A stretch of 42,703 bases of DNA from Jaapia argillacea MUCL 33604 (lineage: Eukaryota; Basidiomycota; Agaricomycetes; Jaapiales; Jaapiaceae). Position 1 is the stretch's first letter; each line of letters starts with the position of its first letter. The notes below the pieces were generated by a model. The model saw only the letters and a list, made by a program, of their open reading frames with translations. It was not told the origin of the DNA and searched no databases. The translations under genes were made by a program, and so were the position numbers. This document shows positions 9,154-19,693 of the stretch, one piece after another. Location: positions 529,664 through 572,366 of the forward strand of contig KL197726.1 in NCBI GenBank assembly GCA_000697665.1, written 5' to 3'.

Positions 9154-11595
9154 AATTTAGCGAACTCTTCTCTAACCATTTGTACTACTTCCCATCTATT
9201 GTCTTCTGCCGTGTCTTGTAAGAGATTCCTGATCTCTTTTCCCACATCCTTTGGTTCTTCTTCTCTCTCTTCTCCTACTTCGATGGCCCTAGCTTGGAAA
9301 CACTTCTTGAAGGGTTTCTTTCGTTTGTCTGGGCAGTCGTGGGAGAAGTGTCTGGGTTTGTGGCAGTAGAAGCATGCATTGGTGTCCCTTAACTTTTCCA
9401 TTCTTGGTCGTCCAGGCGTCGGAATTGTCCGGTTCATCGGTTTCTTCCGAACCGGGTAGTGTCGATGTCCATAGGGACACCTTCCGATTGATAGGGTTGT
9501 CGGTATCTAGGGGTGGGATCGTCAGGGTATATAGGTTTAGCTGAGTGAAATCTCCAGGATTTCTCGGCTGTGGCCTGTTGTCGAAGGAGGTCTTCTTGGA
9601 TGGCAGCGATTTTGAAGTTGGGGTAATTGGATGGGGGAGTGGGAAGATGAATGATGGCACGGAGGATGTCCCAATTGAGTCCTTTCTTGAAGTACTCGAG
9701 TAGGGTGGTGTCGTTGAATTCGGTGTAGCAAGCTAAATCCTCGAATTTGGCGATGTAGTCGTCAACAGATGATCTTCCCTGTTGTAGGTTTTGGATTTGC
9801 ATCCTTGCAGTTCCTCCTTTGTCCAGTTCTTTGAACGCATCCTTGACGTGAGCAATGAATTTGTCCCAAGTATCTTTGCTTCCGTTTGTTTTGGTATAGG
9901 GGCTGGTGGGCTTCTCGTAGTCTTCTATGTATTTCATTGCCCAAGAACCAGCAGTGCCGTCATTCATGAAAGAAAGAGTATAGGCGATCTTGGCCCATTC
10001 GTCCTTGAAGTCATCTGGGTTGGCTCTGATGTTAAGTTTAACTTCTTGAATGAATTTGTCAGTTCGTCGGCGATCGCCGGTGAAGACCGATGGGGCAGCG
10101 AGCTTGGGTCCCTTGTTGTTAGTTGTGCTGGACATGGTGCTGCTGGGTGTGGGGCCTAGTGGTGGCGGAGGCGGTGGAGGTGGCGGTGGAACAGGTGGGA
10201 CTTGGGGTTGTGGGTTTGGAGGAGGTATGGGGTAGTTGGGTGGATCGGGGGGGGGTTCTGTATTGATGGGGATGGGAGCAGCTTCTTCAGTATTGATTGG
10301 CCCGGTAGGAGGGTCCTGTGTTGGGGAGTGTGAATCTTCAGGTTCTTCAGTGATGGGGGTTGGTTGAGTTTCCACTTCTTCTTCGGTGGTTGAGTGGTCG
10401 TCGTCTGATTCTTCTGGGGCTCAGTAAGATGTTCTAGAAGCAGATCTAGACACAGCTTCACGTAGTTCTTGTAGTCCTTGGTTGCTATGGATGGATTGTC
10501 AACTGGGTTGTCATGACGGGGGTTTAGGTTGAGGGGTTCCTCCTCGAGAGACTCTTTGATGGGGGTTAGCCCATGGGGGTTGGGTAGAGGAGGACGCGAC
10601 AAGTGGGGCGGGGGCGACAACCGGAGGTGATACTGGACTGGAAAGTGTCGGTGATCGTGCGAGTTGGGGAGCAGGGGAAGTCAACGATAGTACTTCCGGG
10701 TGTGTGTGGATGTATTCTTTGAAGGTAGGTAGGTTGGGGTTAAATGGGAATTGATTGGGATTTCCAAATGGGGTGAAGGTTCGTCCTTTGTTTTCTCAAA
10801 CAACAAAGGGTGTTTGATCGAAGAAGAACAGTTGTTGGGAATCATCGTAGTGGAATCTGTTTTTGTAATTATCGCTGTAGTTGTTGTTGAGTTCGTTGAA
10901 GGTGGGTGTGTGGGCTTTGGCAGGTAGGGGATGAGCAGAGTAGGCGGAGTATCAATTGGGATCAATCTTGGCGAGTGCGTGTGGGTGGGGGGACTAGTTC
11001 GATGTGTTGTCAGTGGAGTAGTTCTACTTCTTCTGCTTGTTGGCGTATTCGTTCAATGATATTGTTGATTCGTGCGCGAAGAGCGATCAGGTCGGTGCTG
11101 ACAATGTTGAGCTGGTGGTAAAGTTGGTCAAGTTCTTGTGTGACGAGCAGAAACACACTTAAGAAAGCATCAATGTGGATCTGTACCTCTGCCAGGTTTG
11201 GTATTTAATGAGCGCTTTGAGGAGGAGGAGGAGGGTACAAATTAGTTTGGATTGTTGCTTGACCTTCTCAGGTGTGGGGGAGTGCAGGGTAGGGTAGCGA
11301 GTGGCGACAGGGAGTAGTTGGATAGGAGCTTCTAGGTTGGGGTTGCCGACTGGGTATAAGGCGTGGGTTACTCGTCGTTTGACAAACAAGAATTGGTCAT
11401 AGTCACGGCATTGCGCTGGGAAGCAATCAAATGTGTTGCTAGCACCATGTTGTACTAGGAACAGGGGTCGAATGTTGATGGTGTCAATGATACTTGGGTG
11501 GGGCTCGTTGGTTATGACAACGCGATAGGATTCCAGGGTGGATGAGGTCGCAGATCCTGACTGTGTTGGTGTTGTAGAGTGAGTAGGGTGTGTGT
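9144..11595 (-). pseudogene. gag: gag polyprotein, broken
   Basis: The best preserved part is 10375-9434: an acidic, Pro-rich segment with a run of prolines near 10180, then a Retrotrans_gag-type domain containing SVFTGDRRRTDKFIQEVKLN and SSVDDYIAKFEDLACYTEF. A one-base shift near 9435 leads to the nucleocapsid knuckle CFYCHKPRHFSHDC (CX2CX4HX4C) and a Glu-rich tail ending at 9144. Upstream, the same main frame can be followed back to about 10970 through TGA codons at 10421, 10499, 10511, 10796 and 10952. After another shift it continues back to about 11210 (TGA at 11010). A separate open frame covers 11159-11595 next to the PBS. The true start codon is not identified. Confidence 0.85.
9147..9153 (-). 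promoter_or_regulatory. Probable -1 ribosomal frameshift site, GGGTTTT
   Basis: On the minus strand the end of gag reads TTG GGT TTT TAA. The heptamer G GGT TTT fits the X XXY YYZ rule in the gag frame and sits immediately before the gag stop (9144-9146). Slipping back one base gives GGG TTT TTA AAT, which is exactly the frame that continues into protease and RT. The placement is direct observation. Function, and any downstream stimulatory RNA structure, are not shown. Confidence 0.6.
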
Positions 11596-11606
11596 AAGCT
11601 TGTCCA
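11596..11606 (-). promoter_or_regulatory. Primer binding site, self-priming type
   Basis: Two bases inside the 5' LTR, the minus strand reads TGGACAAGCTT. This is the exact reverse complement of AAGCTTGTCCA in the LTR (11720-11730), which lies about 27 bp downstream of a TATA box and is therefore the likely 5' end of the transcript. Pairing of the first ~11 nt of the RNA with the PBS is the priming method of Tf1/sushi elements. Confidence 0.8.
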
Positions 11607-11608
11607 AG

Positions 11609-12060
11609 TGTTAGGAGCACTTTAGCGGCTAGTACTCAGGCTACGACTTGAGGCTGTGGAGGATGACGAACGAGAGCGAGCCAGTTGAAGGGTACAGCTA
11701 AAGAGCTGTATTATTCAAGTGGACAAGCTTCAGGAATACAGGAGAGCGAGAGCACCTTATATACTGGGGCCAGAAGGGTAGAAGGTAGTAGAATGGTATA
11801 GAAGGCACTAAGAATAGCGTCCAAGGAACACGAGAGAAGGTGATAGAAAGATAGAGAACAAGGTGGAATGCCCAGGGATTCGGTAACCAGCTGGATGGGG
11901 TATAGTACGGGGAATCGAGTTATAAATAGTACGGCAGGATATAAATAGTACGGCAGGATATAAATAGAATATGTCCGAGCGAAGGCGTGATAAGGCGAGA
12001 TAAGATGTCTGAGATAAGATAAGATAAAGACAAATGAAACGGATATACAGAGTCGTAACA
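11609..12060 (-). repeat. 5' LTR (452 bp)
   Basis: It carries TGTTA...TAACA termini and is followed by the right target duplication GCACT at 12061-12065. It is 19 bp longer than the 3' LTR because AGTACGGCAGGATATAAAT is tandemly duplicated near 11929-11966. A GATAAGATAAGATAAAG microsatellite-like tract lies near the outer end in both LTRs. Confidence 0.96.
11757..11763 (-). promoter_or_regulatory. TATA box of the retrotransposon promoter
   Basis: The minus strand reads CCAGTATATAAGG here. It lies 27-33 bp upstream of AAGCTTGTCC at 11730, the standard distance to a transcription start. The same arrangement is kept in the 3' LTR (3358-3364 and 3331). The start site is supported by its match to the PBS. 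Confidence 0.7.
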
Positions 12061-12065
12061 GCACT
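12061..12065. repeat. Right target-site duplication GCACT
   Basis: Partner of the GCACT at 3205-3209. The sequence that follows (CCAGTAAATGTTG...) should be the original continuation of the interrupted locus at 3204. Confidence 0.95.
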
Positions 12066-12654
12066 CCAGTAAATGTTGTACAATTGGTTGTCTTCCTCAG
12101 TTTTTGTATAGTGTCTGCATTTATGCAAGTTGAATGCTGCCCTGGGAGAAATCTATGTGGTGTTGGATATCATGAGCTTGTTTATAGTGTGATATTGCAA
12201 TTGAGGAGTAGTATAATATTTGGATTCTTCCTTACTTTATAGATATTACAATGGGTATGGAACAGGGGTTTCAAGTAGATAGACTAGATATAAGATGTGG
12301 TGGATACTACAATAGGCAATAGAAAAATTACCTGAGCTAACAGATAATATATTCCAAGCAAGTGGAGCGAGTATAGGAATAAATCTTTGATTTTCAGAGA
12401 TTTCAGTGAAATTTCCAGTTGGGAGAACCAACTGGACAGAATTGACTTCACATACTTACTCAAATTTTTACAATGACAGCTGAAAGATACTGCAATGGCT
12501 GGGAGATATCTGATACATATGCCAGTGCTGTATGCACAGTCTAATACATAGGACTACTAGAATTCCAAACTAATACTGTATGTAGTTAGTCAGGAATCAT
12601 TTTAGTTGGTTGATCGAGGTGTGTAGGCTACTCACAGACCAAGTAAGCAGCTAA

Positions 12655-13095
12655 AGTATGAGTAGAACATTTTACAAGAGTCCTAGAATATCATGGAATT
12701 ACGGAGAGCAAGTCCGGGCATACTGCATATCCCCAAGTGGCTCAGAGAGTGTGAGGCAGCGCCTCATGACGCTTCAGCCACAGTTCCCATATTGAGCAAA
12801 CATTGCGTGCTGCAACTTCTGTTTAAGGAAGGTGAGTGGCTGAACCTTCCTTATAAGGAAACGAGTGGTTGAGACATTCTTCTGGTCATTTGGGGCGCAC
12901 TTGGACTTGAATAGGTAGTGCTACACGACTCCTCATGACTTCTGGTAACTTTCGTCATTTTAGTATACTCCTAATGCACTTGGATCTGGTTTTGTAAGTT
13001 ATGTGACATTCTGCGAAGCGTGCTGGAGCAAAGTAAGTATTATTACAACTACTTTGAGTTAGACATTGGATACTTTGGATAATTCTATACTTAAG
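12655..13095. repeat. Diverged direct duplication, copy 1
   Basis: This ~440-bp stretch aligns with 13261-13705 at an offset of about 606 bp. Shared blocks include TTCAGCCACAGTT, TGAGCAAACAT, GGTAGTGCT/AGATAGTGCT, and ACAACTACT followed by GAGTTAGAC. Identity is roughly 65-75% by eye. No coding frame is kept in either copy. The surrounding 12066-13850 has no recognisable gene. Confidence 0.7.
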
Positions 13096-13260
13096 GAACA
13101 GTAGTGCAGTCAGACATATTAGGTAATAATTTACTCTAATACATGACAATATTGTCCTCATATAAATCCGTGAGGAGTCTGACTGTGAAAGTTGCTATGA
13201 CTCATAGAAACTCTACATAAACACTGGAAAATGTGGTATAGGGTTTGGACAAACTGCTTA

Positions 13261-13705
13261 ATTATGAGCATGAACACTCTACAAGAGCCCTGGAATTTTA
13301 TGGCCAAAAGGTAAATGTTTTTGGGCCACAGTGGATTATTCGATGGCTCAAGTGCAGTTATACACCGTTTCGCATTGCTTCAGCCACAGTTGCCTCATTG
13401 AGCAAACATCACATGGTTTGATTTATAGTTAAGAAAGATCAGTTGCTGAGTCCTTATATGGAAACAGGTGGCTGAGGCTTCTCTTGGTTATGTGAGGTGA
13501 ACTCTGATTTGAATAGATAGTGCTGCATGACTCGATCATGACATCCAGTAACTTTCATTGTCTTAGTATGTTCTTAGATTATTTGGATCCACTTTTATAA
13601 ATTGCTTGGTTGATTCGTGGGGCATACTAGACTGAGGTATGTGTTCTTACAACTACTCTGAGTTAGACTTTGAGTACTTGAGATGCTTCTATCCCTAAGG
13701 GTTGG
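13261..13705. repeat. Diverged direct duplication, copy 2
   Basis: Partner of 12655-13095 in the same orientation. The ~165 bp between the two copies is not part of the match. The stretch may be an old non-coding transposon or a duplicated host segment; nothing in it decides between these. Confidence 0.7.
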
Positions 13706-13859
13706 TGGCTCAATCATTTATAGGACAGTTGTCCTCCACCATCTTGCATTTGGACAATATTCCCAAATCTCTTGGTAATGCTGAGGGGAATGTGTTGATT
13801 CGCAAACTCTACCAGTTTAATGAGTACAATTTTCCACATTAGTTCCCCAGTTGATCAAG

Positions 13860-15644
13860 GTTGATCCATAACTAGTCGGTACCAGGTGAGCATGGGCTCA
13901 ATTCAATGAAATTGGGGAGAAACTGACTTTGGCAGGAATATCCTCCCACTGAGACAACCAGACACACCGAAAGAAGGTTCACTCGCACTGATCTTCTGCA
14001 TCCTCAGGCAAGTGGGCTGCCGCTCAGGTTCCTTTCCTTGGACTCCAGTTCATTGCACTCCCAAGGAACAGACGAACGTATCTCTTTGTATTCAGCCAGT
14101 TCAGGTTTTTGACTTGCAGCTCAATGAACTCACCTTGGAGCATTTGAATTCATTCAGCAAATGAGGATCTTGCTCTCAGATATAGAGCGGCTGAGGAATG
14201 CACTCACTGGGACACCTGCCTTTTGTAGCTGTGTGAGCTTTGTCTTGATTTCTGTAACGATGTCTGGGTATTTGCTGAGGATCCCAACACGACCAGACCC
14301 CGCAAGAGCATGTCAACGACGAACATTGGAAAGTGTGGCATCAGACCATCCCTTGCAATTGGATGCCAACCATTTGTGGACAGTTCCGCGATTCAGAGTC
14401 TTGAAGAGGTGGGGTGGTTGGTCGCGTTGGAGAGCTTTGACAATGGCTTGAGGGGACTAACCAACTTTGGGCGCAATTTGATCGATGTGAGCCCAGAGGA
14501 ACGGGTGGTACCAGTTCGTGCGTGAGTGGCGCTGTTGAATGGTACCACCTCTCTTGCCATTTCTCTTCTTCTTGTAGGTCAATCCTAGCCTCGAAACCTC
14601 TGCAACATCTTGGCTTTTGTCTCCAGCCCCATCACCAACCAAAACCTAGGAAACAGTATCAAGACATGAAGACAACAGCAAATCAATGGGTTTCTATGAA
14701 CATCATTCACTGTTTTCTTTGGTGGCTGCTTCTGTCTCTCCTGCGCTCTCCTTGCTCGAAACCTTTTCTGTCTCAGCCTTGCGTTTTCTCGCTTTTGCTT
14801 GGCTCTCAAAACTTTCTGCATCTCCTCCCTTTCCCGAGCTTCCTGCATCCGTTCTCGAGTCTCCTCCCAACCTTGTCCCAGCTCCGAGCACTTCTCTTCC
14901 ACATTCAGCACTTTCCATTTCATATCATCGAGCATTGCCTGCTTCATGCGGCGTGGTATGCAAAAATCACTGATGCTCAACTGCAATGGGCCCTCACCCT
15001 CTGACTCTTGAACTTTGGGAAGAGATCGTTTCCGCTTCGTCAAGGGCTTCTGCAACGAGCCCTCACCTGTGTCACTGTCGTCGATCATGATCACATCCTG
15101 CTCTATTGCTGGCCCTGTAACGAAGATCCTCTCTTGTTTGTTGATATCTGTGTTGAGCTGATTGACGACACCTTTTTTCGGCCTACATATCACTCAGTCA
15201 GTCCATGTCTCCGAATATGGATGAAGGTTCACGTGCTCACCTTTGGGGAACCTTTGCTCCAGCACACTGGGCAGCTCTGATGAGTCTCTCAGCCCAAACT
15301 TCTCATATGAAGGCTCTTTCGCCATCGTTCTTGATGTCCTTGATAACATTTTTGATGAGCTTTATCAGGTTCTCCAGCCTCTGCCCTCGCTCTGTGAACT
15401 GGATAGGAGCATTTCGGGGCAACTCATGTGTATGGAAGCAAACTTCGAGGCAGTTGTTGAATGCAAACCAGATGCCCTCTTCATCAACCTTCTTGCTGTC
15501 GAGACCAAAATGATATGTTGACTCAGGGTCAGGAGGGTCCAGTGGTAAGTGTTTGGGGAGGTTTCACAACAGATTCTGGAGATGATTAATTTGGGAGATC
15601 AGAGTCAAGGGAGGTCCTGAAGCTGGCAATGGTGCAGACGCCAT
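13860..15644 (-). pseudogene. CENPB/pogo-type DDE transposase, decayed
   Basis: The frame opens with ATG at 15644 (MASAPLPASGPPLTLISQ) and continues through two recognisable introns: 15183-15240 (58 nt, GTGAGC...GTAG) and 14646-14710 (65 nt, GTGAAT...CCTAG). A highly charged coiled-coil segment (QEAREREEMQKVLRAKQKRE-like) precedes a basic linker (TYKKKRNGKRGG). A helix-turn-helix type region follows: SPQAIVKALQ, LNRGTVHKWLA, GWSDATLSNV, then HALAGSGRVGILSKYPDIV and a PRKGT...AAAHLPEDAEDQ block. This order is what I know from the common basidiomycete CENPB-type DDE transposases. Stops occur at several points (mostly TGA, one TAG). The frame fades out just where the DDE catalytic domain should begin, so no nuclease is left. 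Confidence 0.7.
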
Positions 15645-18600
15645 CCTGAGTAGTGTGAGGATTCAGGGGACTGTTTTTTGCATCGAGAAACATATATTTT
15701 GGAGAATAAAATATAATATATGGTGTCAGGCTTCGGATCTTGGACATGTAGCCTCATGTTAGGGCTGGAAGACCCTTGAAACAAATAGACTATTGATAGG
15801 CATAGACTCGCCATCGAGACAGGTCGATAAGGTCATTGGTTGCTAACTCTGGCAACCATCACACCTAACACAGGGTCGGTTGCTAACTCTCCCGACGTTC
15901 AAGGGTGTCACACCTCACTGACAGTTGCTACAGTTCATTCAGCTACAGTACAACATTCTCCCAGGTCTTGGAGAATTCTCAGATATATGACACTGAGGAC
16001 TTGGATATTTCCACCAATTTTGCTTTGGATGCCATCCCCTATGTTGAACACCTCCTCTTAGTTTCAGTCAACCACCATGATGATTGTCTCATGTTTGTGA
16101 ATGAGGTAGCTGTGGTAACCACAGGCATGCTTCGGGAGCCACGAGCAATGTCACCAGTTGCTTTGTTGGATTTGCTTCCTTCACGATCGATGGGCCATGT
16201 ACCAGCTGCACCCATCTCTCTCTTAACATGGGGTTCATCTCGCTTGGGCTTTGATTGCTTGGCAACAGATTTGTTATTGCCGTCTCGGTCTCACCTGCCT
16301 ATGTGCTTCCATAATCACATCCACTCTTGTTTGGGGGCCACCTACCCATTTGCACTTCGCGGTTGGTGTTCCAAGGCTCATGGCACCCTTGAAGCATTTT
16401 ACGGGCAGTCTGACTACATATCAAAGGTGAATTCCGTGAAAGTTTGCACTGCTCGAATCCACTTGCTCCCCACTCAGATTTCACTTTCAAAGATTTGCAC
16501 TTGTTCACTTGGAAGCTATCCAACTGGCTGGTCACTCACATATCTCACCCTCCTCATCTACACTACATTTTGTTGGTCAAGCCTTCGAGACAAACGCAAT
16601 TCAATACTCGTCACATCCTCTTCAATTCAAAACCCACCTACTGGCTGTATCTCGGCTGGCAAGGCTCTGCCATTTTCATGCAAGACCTCTGCTGGCCATC
16701 CCAGTGCTAAAGGACCTAGACAAACAAGTGATCATGTGTTTTGACCTTCAAGAATGGGGGGGGAGGTCTGACGAGATTATCATTGCCTATCTGCTTTCAG
16801 CCTGTCAGCTGACAATTTGGTGGAGCCTGCACAAGGAAGGATATCTCCGCCAATTAATATTGAACTGCTATCATTCGCCAGTCCCAAGATATCCCACCAT
16901 AGGATTATCATCACCAGTCAACGAGCACTTCTTGCTCCCTCTGTGTTTGTTCGCCACTGTGTCCTTGACCCATCTGTCACCCCCTCAGTTGGAACTTGGT
17001 TCTACTGGACTGGGCTCTATTTCGTCTTTGGGCGCCTCAGAGATTATTGTTGACATTCCTTCAACACCTTCATCATTGAACACTTTGTCACCACCCTATT
17101 TGCGTTGGAACTTGATACTCAGTGTTATGTTACCCCATGTGGAAGCTGATCATTCTGGTCACTCTTTGCGCCCCCAATTCTGTTGAATCTTCAAGGTGAT
17201 GAAGCCTATGTGTTTCCCTTGGGGGCGGTGCAAGTCAAAGTGTTTTTGAAAGATCCTTGCAGACGAGTTTTTGATGGTCTCAATGTTGAAGGACAGGACA
17301 AAATTATCAGTTGTAACCTGTCATATGCGGACCCATTATATCAACAGGGTTTTCTCCTGAGTCTGGGCAAGCCTGAAGGGTCTCAAGGTTTCTGAATGGG
17401 CTCTACACAACTACCGTGGACATGGGTAGGGATTCCACTCTCAGGAGCTACTTCTAGGGTAGCACTGGGAGACACGCCATGCATGGGAATATCCTACCTC
17501 TTGGAAGCTACTCACATAGCACCGAGGAACATGTTGTCACCTTCCAGTCTTCCCGGCCCAATGTTCCTTGTCATGCAGAGCAGTAACCTTCTGTCCTCAG
17601 CTCCTGGGCCATCTGAGGATTCCTTCAAGTCCATATGTACTCCCTCTCCTGTCGACCTTATTTGCATATTTGTTCCCCATGCTCAAATCAGCTCCTCTAC
17701 CTGCTACACTGATGAAATGGCAATCGCTCCACAAACAGTTGTAGCTGCCAAACTTTTGAGTCCACAATTTGCTGTACCCTTTCAGTCTACATCCTTCGGT
17801 GCTACTTCTATTTGTCAAGAAGAATCACATCTGGAGGGTGAAATCAAGGGGATTCGGACTCCAGAAGGGGCTAGAGTCCATTGGAGAGACTCAGGACTTC
17901 GGAGCAATGGTACACCTTTGCATTCGCCACCTCATGCAGAATTGTGACTCCCTCTCATGAACGATACTCAGTGTTTTGTTGATGTCCGACTCTCGACCCA
18001 GCAGAGCAATCTGGACTCCTCAAAATTGGCCCCACCTCCCTCCCCTTCCTGGTTCTTCACAGACTCTTTGCACATGCTGAATTCTCCTAGCATCATTGAC
18101 GAACATTTGTGTCAACTCACTCTGAGTCCAGACCAGCAACTGACTCTCTCAATGTCAAAATTCTCGGGACATGACAAACTTGGAGATGTCACCTCAAGCA
18201 CCACTTGCACCAGGGAAGGATCAAACTTTGGGGGCGGGAATGAGAAGACTGGGGTTCATCATGATGGGACGGCACTGGGAACTGACCCCGATCATCACTG
18301 GCAAGATCTATGCAAGGCTTGGCCTCGGTCGTCATCAACGCTACCTGCTTGTTCGGTCCAACCAAAAAATCAACCATGTGCTGACTGAATTCGGGAGACC
18401 ATCCTCATTAGCCAGCTACATCCACTGCCAGTAGAGATAAACCTACCCACTCCGATCTGAGTTTATACAAGAACCTTGACTCTTGCTTCCCTCTTGCACT
18501 GATGCCACTGGCTTGTGGATCTGGCTCTTGTAGGCTCTGACAGCAGAGGATTTGGTGGACGCTCGCGAGGTCAACCAGGATGTTTCAACTTGGCACCTTG

Positions 18601-19159
18601 TCCCTAGCCGGTTGTCAAGATGGGATTTGCTTCCACAATCAATCTCAATATTCCTCATGGTCGGAACTTGCTATGCAAACCGTATCTCACCCCATTGCCA
18701 TCACTGAATATCCTGGTTTCCACATTCACTTCAATCTCTGTTTCCGATGGGTGATACTTGTACCCTGCCTGGGTCAAACCCATGCTTAAGGACCCCAACA
18801 AGTACGGGAGTATGTCAATACTGGCTCAATACCTGGCCAATAATTCTAGTGGTATTCCAACTCCCTACTCCATGATTGGAGGTCAATATTTGGGCACTTT
18901 GCAACTCTATTTCTTTCAACTATACATTTCCAACAAAATTCCTTCAACTCTATCTCTGGCTATGGCTTGTCTTCATCTTAATCAATTTACCTGCACAAAT
19001 TCTCACCTCCCTGCATCCTTCTAATATGGCCTATGGTTAATTCCTACCTTCCTCCTAATTCACCATCGACTTTTCAACTGGGTGTTGTGTATACTCAAAT
19101 AATGCAGGATCAAGAGACTGGGGGCAGATAACAAGTGGATGCTGGAGAGTGGGGGGCTA
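15645..19159. other. Unassigned 3.5 kb with a pyrimidine-rich plus strand
   Basis: One plus-strand frame from about 15905 to 19023 holds only about a dozen stops, nearly all TGA (for example 16742, 17051, 17393, 17945, 18386). It contains protein-like patches such as GAVQVKVFLKDPCRRVFDG. However, other plus-strand frames are also open for up to 225 codons, and the strand is poor in purines, which alone reduces stop codons. I recognise no domain on either strand. Because a purine-rich tract and an LTR follow at 19160, this may be the eroded interior of another LTR element. No gene is claimed. Confidence 0.3.
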
Positions 19160-19688
19160 TGTAACGGGTGTTTACTGGGGATTACTCTCCAGTATCACTC
19201 TTTGTTGAGTATGGGAAGTTATGTGTCGGAGTTTAAATCTCTTCTGTATTCACATAGTTTCCTCTTTCAAATATCATCATCTTACTGCCTATTCACAAAT
19301 CGACCTCTTTACTGAGTGTGTCGATTGCGTGAACTAGGCGACTTATCTCATTTATAGCTGGTTAACACTACCAGACCTGCTCAGAACTCGACCTCTACGA
19401 GAGGGTCAAGTTACAAGACTCTTTAGACTTCTGGAATCAAGAGCGACCTTTGGTCGTGTCATGGACATCTCTTTGACACAGGACAGCTGTGAGAGCAGCT
19501 GTGCCTAGCTTTCAGATGGTCAAGGGAGCTACTTACAAGTAGCACCTGGCAACACAGTCTCTGTGTGTCTGACTGCAGGGTTCCCTGCAGAGGGTTTCAC
19601 ACCTCAGTCCCGGCTCGAGGCTTGCCAGCCACTGGACAGCACTCGGATCCTCCCGCCATAACGTAGCAGGTCTCACCTGGCCATTACA
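19160..19688 (+). repeat. Putative LTR (529 bp), solo or from a truncated element
   Basis: It begins TGTAACGGG and ends GGCCATTACA, giving TGTAA/TTACA inverted termini. It is directly preceded by GGAGAGTGGGGGGCTA, which looks like a polypurine tract and suggests a plus-strand 3' LTR. No matching 5' LTR was seen within 4 kb upstream, and the flanking pentamers (GGCTA and ATTAG) do not match. Inside it, CTGCAGGGTTCCCTGCAG (19576-19593) is a perfect hairpin. Confidence 0.5.
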
Positions 19689-19693
19689 ATTAG

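Larger units (their letters stand above)
3210..12060 (-). mobile_element. Ty3/gypsy chromovirus LTR retrotransposon, 8.85 kb, decayed
   Basis: The element lies on the minus strand: 5' LTR, PBS, gag, protease-RT-RNase H-integrase-chromodomain, a third ORF, polypurine tract, 3' LTR. Domain order (integrase after RT) and the C-terminal chromodomain place it among the chromoviruses. The internal region is coding almost from the PBS to the PPT. It is inactive: 14 in-frame TGA stops across gag-pol, several small indels, and substitutions of RNase H active-site residues. The LTRs differ at about 20 positions plus one 19-bp tandem duplication, so the insertion is not recent unless mutation was accelerated. 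The flanking duplications and both LTRs are still complete, so it has not been reduced by LTR recombination. Confidence 0.96.

Noticed and set aside
9791-10235. Plus-strand frames over gag
   Set aside because: They are antisense to the gag domain and its proline run (poly-Gly on the plus strand).
15905-16744. 279-codon plus-strand gene
   Set aside because: No ATG at its start, no domain, and overlapping long frames in other phases; the strand is pyrimidine-rich, which favours chance open frames. Kept only as an unassigned region.
19155-19693. Solo LTR with target duplication
   Set aside because: GGCTA on the left and ATTAG on the right do not match, so only a putative LTR is reported.
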